DNA of 64,000 nt from assembly GCF_001439805.1 (NCBI RefSeq), contig NZ_JYLK01000016.1, forward strand, positions 91,392-155,391, read 5' to 3'. The notes under the pieces were generated by a model. It was not told the origin of the DNA. It worked only from the letters and a program-made list of their open reading frames with translations, and ran no database searches. The stretch comes from Pseudomonas trivialis (GTDB lineage: Bacteria; Pseudomonadota; Gammaproteobacteria; Pseudomonadales; Pseudomonadaceae). The translations under genes and the position numbers were made by a program. Every line of letters begins with the position of its first letter. Position 1 is the stretch's first letter. Below are positions 60,194 to 64,000 of the stretch, one piece after another.

Positions 60194-61746
60194 TGAGCCC
60201 ATCGCTATCGGTGTCGAGGCCTATGCCACGGCGCAAACGCCCGTCGATCTGGCTGCTGCTGCCCGTGCTGTTGCTGGTTGGCCTGAGCCTGCTGCCGCTG
60301 GTCTACGTCGGGCTCAAGGCCTGGCAGGCGGGCTGGGCGCAGGCGCTGCACCTGCTGTGGCGGCCTTACGTGTTCGGCCTGCTGCGCAATACTTTGGCGC
60401 TGATGGTCGGCGTTACCGTCGCGTGCGGCGTGATCGGCCTGTCCCTGGCCTGGCTGCTCGAACGCAGCAACCTGCCGGGACGGCGTATCTGGGGCGTGAT
60501 CCTGTGCCTGCCGTTTGCGGTGCCGGCGTTTGTCAGCAGCTTTACCTGGGTATCGCTGAGCGCCAGTTTCGAAGGGCTCGGCGGGGCGATCCTGGTGATG
60601 ACGCTGTCGAAATACCCGCTGGTGTTCCTGCCGGTGGCGGCAACCCTGCGCAACCTGGATCCGTCTCTTGAAGAGTCCGCGCGCACGCTGGGACACAATC
60701 GCTGGGGCGTGTTCGTGCGCGTCACCCTGCCCTTGCTGTGGCCGTCCCTGCTGGCCGGTGCATTGCTGATCGCGCTGCACATGCTGGTGGAGTTCGGCGC
60801 CCTGTCGATCATCGGCCTGCAGACCTTCACCACGGCGATCTATCAGCAATTCGAACTGGAATTCAGCAACGCCAATGCCGCGATGCTGTCGGCAGTGTTG
60901 CTGGTGATGTGCCTGACCCTGCTGTGGCTGGAACTGCGGGTGCGTGGCAAGGGCCGACATGTGCGCATCGGCCAGGGCGCGGCGCGGCATGCAGGGCAGG
61001 TGAAGCTGGGTAAGTGGGCACCGCTGGGCCAGCTGTATTGCCTGGCGCTGGCGGTGATCGGCAGCGGCATTCCGCTCGGCATGCTCGGGTATTGGCTGGC
61101 GGTGGGTTCGTCGGCGGCGTTTCCGCTGGCCGAGATTGGCGAGGCGCTGCTGTCGTCCCTGGCGCTCTCGCTGGGCGGCGCGGCGCTGTGCCTGGTGCTG
61201 GCGGTGCCGGTGGGGCTGCTGGTGGTGCGCTACAAGGGCCGCCTGGCGATCTGGGCCGAGCGTCTGCCCTATCTGCTGCACGCCCTGCCAGGATTGGTCA
61301 TTGCCCTGACGCTGGTGTATTTCGCCCTGCATTACGTGCCCGTGCTGTATCAAACCTCGGCGCTGTTGCTGATCGCTTATGCGCTGCTGTTTTTACCGCT
61401 GGCCCAGGCGCCGATTCGTACGGCCCTGAACAAGGCTGCACCGCAGCTGGAAGAGGCGGCGCGCACCCTGGGCGCGTCGTCGTTCAGTGCGTTTTGCCGG
61501 GTGACCCTGCCGATTATCTTCCCGGCACTGGGTGCGGCATTTGCGCTGGTGTTTCTGGATGCGATGAAGGAATTGACGGCGACGTTGCTGCTCAGTCCAA
61601 CCGGGTTGAATACCCTGGCGACGGCGGTGTGGGCGCATACCTCGAATATAGAATTTGCTGCGGCGGCGCCTTATGCGGCGTTGTTGATTCTGGTGTCGGG
61701 GTTGCCGGTGTATTTGCTGACGACTCGGATGTATCTGAGCCGCTGA
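60193..61746 (+). CDS. Iron(III)-type ABC transporter permease (fused, FbpB-like)
   Basis: 517 residues, twelve or so membrane helices in two homologous halves. Each half carries an EAA loop: EESARTLGHNRWGVFVRVTL in the first and EEAARTLGASSFSAFCRVTL in the second. This is the duplicated permease architecture of FbpB/HitB/ThiP. It forms the inner-membrane channel for the preceding binding protein and needs an ATPase encoded elsewhere. It starts with ATG overlapping the binding-protein stop by one base and is followed by a REPIN. Confidence 0.9.
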   Translation: MSPSLSVSRPMPRRKRPSIWLLLPVLLLVGLSLLPLVYVGLKAWQAGWAQALHLLWRPYVFGLLRNTLALMVGVTVACGVIGLSLAWLLERSNLPGRRIWGVILCLPFAVPAFVSSFTWVSLSASFEGLGGAILVMTLSKYPLVFLPVAATLRNLDPSLEESARTLGHNRWGVFVRVTLPLLWPSLLAGALLIALHMLVEFGALSIIGLQTFTTAIYQQFELEFSNANAAMLSAVLLVMCLTLLWLELRVRGKGRHVRIGQGAARHAGQVKLGKWAPLGQLYCLALAVIGSGIPLGMLGYWLAVGSSAAFPLAEIGEALLSSLALSLGGAALCLVLAVPVGLLVVRYKGRLAIWAERLPYLLHALPGLVIALTLVYFALHYVPVLYQTSALLLIAYALLFLPLAQAPIRTALNKAAPQLEEAARTLGASSFSAFCRVTLPIIFPALGAAFALVFLDAMKELTATLLLSPTGLNTLATAVWAHTSNIEFAAAAPYAALLILVSGLPVYLLTTRMYLSR

Positions 61747-61750
61747 AATC

Positions 61751-61826
61751 GCTATCGGGAGCAAGCCCCCTCTCACATTTGAAGGTATTCACACGTCAAA
61801 ATGTGGGAGGGGACTTGCTCCCGACA
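61751..61826. repeat. REPIN
   Basis: GCTATCGGGAGCAAGCCCCC (61751 onward) and the inverse ATGTGGGAGGGGACTTGCTC ending near 61826, between the permease and the convergent chemoreceptor gene. Confidence 0.88.
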
Positions 61827-61835
61827 GGGCCAGCA

Positions 61836-63770
61836 TTAGGCCCGAAACTGTCCCAGACTGGCCTTGAGCTGCGCCGCCAACCCATCCAGCACCTTGCCAC
61901 TGGCCGTGGTCTCCACCACCGCCTGCGCCGCGCGCTCGGCCTGGGCATGGATCACCTCCACCCGCCCACGCACCGCATGCGCCCCCTGGGCCTGATGCTC
62001 GGCCGCGCGCGTCGCCAGGCCAATGGCCGCGTGCACCTGCTCCACCGAGGCCTGCACCGTCTGCTGCAAGCGCACGCTGTCACGCAACACCAGCAAGCCT
62101 TCGCTGGCCTGGCGCCCAGCCTTGCCGATGGTTTCCACCGCCTCGCGCGCGCCCTGCTGCAACGCGACGATATGCGCCTGGATGTCACCGGTTGAGCTTT
62201 GGGTCTTGCTGGCCAGCGCCCGCACCTCGTCCGCCACTACCGCAAAGCCGCGCCCGGTCTCACCGGCACGCGCCGCTTCGATGGCCGCGTTGAGCGCCAG
62301 CAGGTTAGTCTGTTCGGCGATGCCATGAATCACGGTCAGCACCACTTCGATCTGCTCGCTTTGCTGCGCCAGCCGCTCGATGACCTGGGAACCGGCCTGC
62401 ACCTGCCCCGCCAGTGCCTCGATCAAACTGCCGACTTCAGCCGAGGTGCGCGCGTTTTCATCGGTGGCCTGACGAATATCCACCACCTGCTGCAACGCCG
62501 CCTGCATCGCCTGACTTTCAGCCTGGGCCTCATCGGCCATTTGCGACAGCTCACGCAGGCTCTCGGCCACCTCATCGCGCTGCAAGCCGGCCGCGGCATC
62601 GGCGCCGGCATTGCGCAGGGTCATGGCGCCGATTTCCACCCCGGTACGCTGGGCCACATCGCCCGCCTCGCGCACGATCGGCTGCAACTTATCCACAAAT
62701 CGGTTGACCGCCGAGGCCATGGCGCCAATTTCGTCCTTGCTGTTGATTTGCACGCGCCGGGTCAGGTCGCCGTCGCCCGCAGCCAGGTCATCCATGGCAG
62801 CAATCAACAGTTTCAGGCGATTGACCACGCGTCGCCCCAGCACGATGGCAATCAGCAGCAGCACCGCAAAGCCCACGATGGCGAGCCCCATGCCGATGCG
62901 CCAGCGCAGCGTGCCGGCGGCATCCTGCACGGCATCGGCGGTGTTGGCGGTCATCTGGTTGGCGGTGGCCTGGGCCGATTGCAGGCGCGCGCCCATGGCG
63001 GACGCGCTGTCGGCCGCTGCGCCCTTGAGGCTGTCGCCCACCAGTCGATCGCCGCTGGCGATCAACGCAGCGAAGCGTTTGTCGAGGGCTTGCAGATTCG
63101 CCTCCACCGAGGCGGTCGAAACGCCCATGCGCACTTTGCCGATCTCCACCCCATTGGGGCTGATAGAGGCTTCGACGTAGTACACGGCAGGATCGGACCT
63201 GGCCGCATCCAGCACTTTGTCGAGGGCGCGCTCACCGGCGCCCTTGGCCAGAAGCGCCTGGTTGATCGGGTTGTCACGGTTGAGGTAGCGGGTCAGATGC
63301 TCGCCAGTGGCGTCGTCGTAGACCACGAACAACACGTTGGGATTGCGCTGGGCACGCCGGGCGAACTCCGACAATGCCGGTACGTCGCTGTCCCACATGG
63401 CGCGCGGTGCCACCGAGGCCAGCAACTGCGCCATGTCATTGGCGGAGTCCTGCAGGTCTTTTTCCAGGGTCGCACGCAGTTGCTTCTGCTCTTCCTGCAG
63501 GCGTGTTGAAAGCCCTGCGGTCAGACGCTGGCGCGTGCTGGTGGACAAGCTGTCCAGACTCGACGTGACCTCCTTGCCGGCCTGGGCCAGTTCACCCGAC
63601 AGCTTCTGGCTGTCGACGCCCAGACGCGCGGCCAAATCCGCCTCCAACGCCGTGACCGTGCTCCGCGTCAGCGCGACGGCGACCAGCACTTGCACCAGAA
63701 GGGCGATACCCAGCGTAACGAACACCGGACGCAACAGACGACTTTGTAACACTGAGAGAACGGCAGACAT
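61836..63770 (-). CDS. Methyl-accepting chemotaxis protein
   Basis: 644 residues. Membrane helices are near residues 15-36 and ~290-310 (GMGLAIVGFAVLLLIAIVLG), enclosing a mostly helical periplasmic sensor of ~250 residues. A HAMP linker (RRVVNRLKLLIAAMDDLAAG) follows, then the coiled-coil signalling domain with the invariant tip GIAEQTNLLALNAAIEAARA and GRGFAVVADEVRALA. The ligand is unknown. There is no C-terminal CheR-binding pentapeptide (it ends LGQFRA). I chose the ATG at 63770 (MSAVLSVLQSRLLRP), preceded by GAGGGATT; a start nine codons upstream is weaker. Confidence 0.92.
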   Translation of the reverse strand: MSAVLSVLQSRLLRPVFVTLGIALLVQVLVAVALTRSTVTALEADLAARLGVDSQKLSGELAQAGKEVTSSLDSLSTSTRQRLTAGLSTRLQEEQKQLRATLEKDLQDSANDMAQLLASVAPRAMWDSDVPALSEFARRAQRNPNVLFVVYDDATGEHLTRYLNRDNPINQALLAKGAGERALDKVLDAARSDPAVYYVEASISPNGVEIGKVRMGVSTASVEANLQALDKRFAALIASGDRLVGDSLKGAAADSASAMGARLQSAQATANQMTANTADAVQDAAGTLRWRIGMGLAIVGFAVLLLIAIVLGRRVVNRLKLLIAAMDDLAAGDGDLTRRVQINSKDEIGAMASAVNRFVDKLQPIVREAGDVAQRTGVEIGAMTLRNAGADAAAGLQRDEVAESLRELSQMADEAQAESQAMQAALQQVVDIRQATDENARTSAEVGSLIEALAGQVQAGSQVIERLAQQSEQIEVVLTVIHGIAEQTNLLALNAAIEAARAGETGRGFAVVADEVRALASKTQSSTGDIQAHIVALQQGAREAVETIGKAGRQASEGLLVLRDSVRLQQTVQASVEQVHAAIGLATRAAEHQAQGAHAVRGRVEVIHAQAERAAQAVVETTASGKVLDGLAAQLKASLGQFRA

Positions 63771-63868
63771 CAGGAATCCCTCGACCACGGGTGCCATTAA
63801 TTTGATAGCACCGCGAAAGAGAGAATAACAGCAAGTGTCGTGCCGTCTGGCAGACGCCCATGAAAAAG

Positions 63869-64000
63869 GTTCTTCACGGATTACCGGGAAAGACGCTCTT
63901 GATCTTCATGAAAAAGAACTCGCTATCCCGGTAACCGTACGCCATCCGCTTGATGACCTTTATTCGATTGTTTATGCCTTCCAACTGCCCCGTGTGCATC
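63869..64000 (-). mobile_element. Right end of an ISL3-family insertion sequence (runs off the window)
   Basis: The DNA from about 63869 to the window end belongs to an ISL3-type element. GGTTCTTCACGG at 63869 overlaps the transposase stop, and GGTTCTT-like ends are usual for ISL3 inverted repeats. The flanking AT-rich sequence (CATGAAAAA) is a plausible 8-bp target. The other end is outside the window. Confidence 0.6.
63874..64000 (-). CDS. ISL3-family transposase, C-terminal fragment
   Basis: The last 41 codons read in the window, from MHTGQLEGINNRIKVIKRMA through the following YGYRDSEFFFMKIKSVFPGNP to a TGA stop. The GxxEGxNNRIKxIKRxAxGYRDxxxFxxKI segment is the C-terminus of DDE transposases of ISL3-type elements, holding the last catalytic glutamate (in QLEGINN). 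The 5' part lies beyond the right edge, so whether it is intact is unknown. Confidence 0.85.
   Translation of the reverse strand, partial: MHTGQLEGINNRIKVIKRMAYGYRDSEFFFMKIKSVFPGNP

Noticed and set aside
12545..61826. Recurrent ~25-base repeats as a possible CRISPR array
   Set aside because: They are scattered singly or in inverted pairs over 49 kb, with no regular spacers and no cas genes; they are REP/REPIN elements.

Overview
The window is chromosomal DNA from a Pseudomonas of the P. fluorescens group. The evidence is high GC coding sequence, many copies of the GTGGGAGGGGGCTTGCTCCC-type REP hairpin typical of fluorescent pseudomonads, and a housekeeping gene order that I recall as matching P. 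aeruginosa PA4880-PA4937 (bacterioferritin, desT, ureEFG-hupE, branched-chain amino-acid ABC genes, pncB, nadE, azurin, transglutaminase cluster, ygiQ, dnaB, rplI, rpsR, rpsF, rlmB, rnr, tRNA-Leu). This assignment rests on recalled protein similarity and synteny; no search was run.

Layout. 1-9844: accessory left arm with a very large LRR/NEL-type putative effector cut by the window start, a cbpA / Hsp70 (yegD-like) divergent pair, and a Tde/Tdi-like DNase toxin-immunity pair. 9845-13986: an empty stretch, a decayed SbmA/BacA-type ABC transporter, an AI-2E family membrane protein, psiF and an EamA permease. 14075-23048: bacterioferritin, an AsmA-like protein, a small secreted repeat protein, desT, urease accessory genes ureE-ureF-ureG-hupE, an AGE-family epimerase and an SDR dehydrogenase. 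23049-23724: a gene-free block with DnaA-box-like sequences. 23725-28844: a five-gene liv-type amino-acid ABC transporter (minus strand). 29218-33143: lysine/pipecolate catabolism (amaA, amaB) with a divergent LysR regulator. 33348-36380: NAD salvage and synthesis (pncB-nadE), azurin and a small charged protein. 36417-43242: a transglutaminase / ATP-grasp-alpha-E / transglutaminase-DUF2126 cluster, predicted to handle an unknown peptide. 43431-44791: an unrecognised two-gene unit that looks like a membrane-active toxin plus a membrane immunity protein. 44913-47216: ygiQ. 47400-51260: a 1286-residue toxin-like protein ending in a SET-like domain, packed directly against dnaB. 51261-58470: dnaB, then the rplI/DUF2232/rpsR/rpsF ribosomal unit, rlmB and rnr. 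58633-59057: two tRNA-Leu(CAG) genes, each with its own promoter and terminator. 59168-63770: an iron-type ABC binding protein and permease, and a chemotaxis receptor. The last ~130 bases are the 3' end of an ISL3-type transposase.

The core is ordinary metabolism and information processing. The accessory content sits between core blocks and is dominated by toxins: two giant proteins sharing an N-terminal scaffold (dermonecrotic-toxin/DUF6543-like) but carrying different eukaryote-like ends (LRR-NEL ubiquitin ligase versus SET methyltransferase), one antibacterial DNase pair, and one uncharacterised toxin/immunity-like pair. The shared scaffold with swapped eukaryote-like ends and the uncharacterised pair are the best candidates for something new here. 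No CRISPR array, prophage or complete IS was seen.
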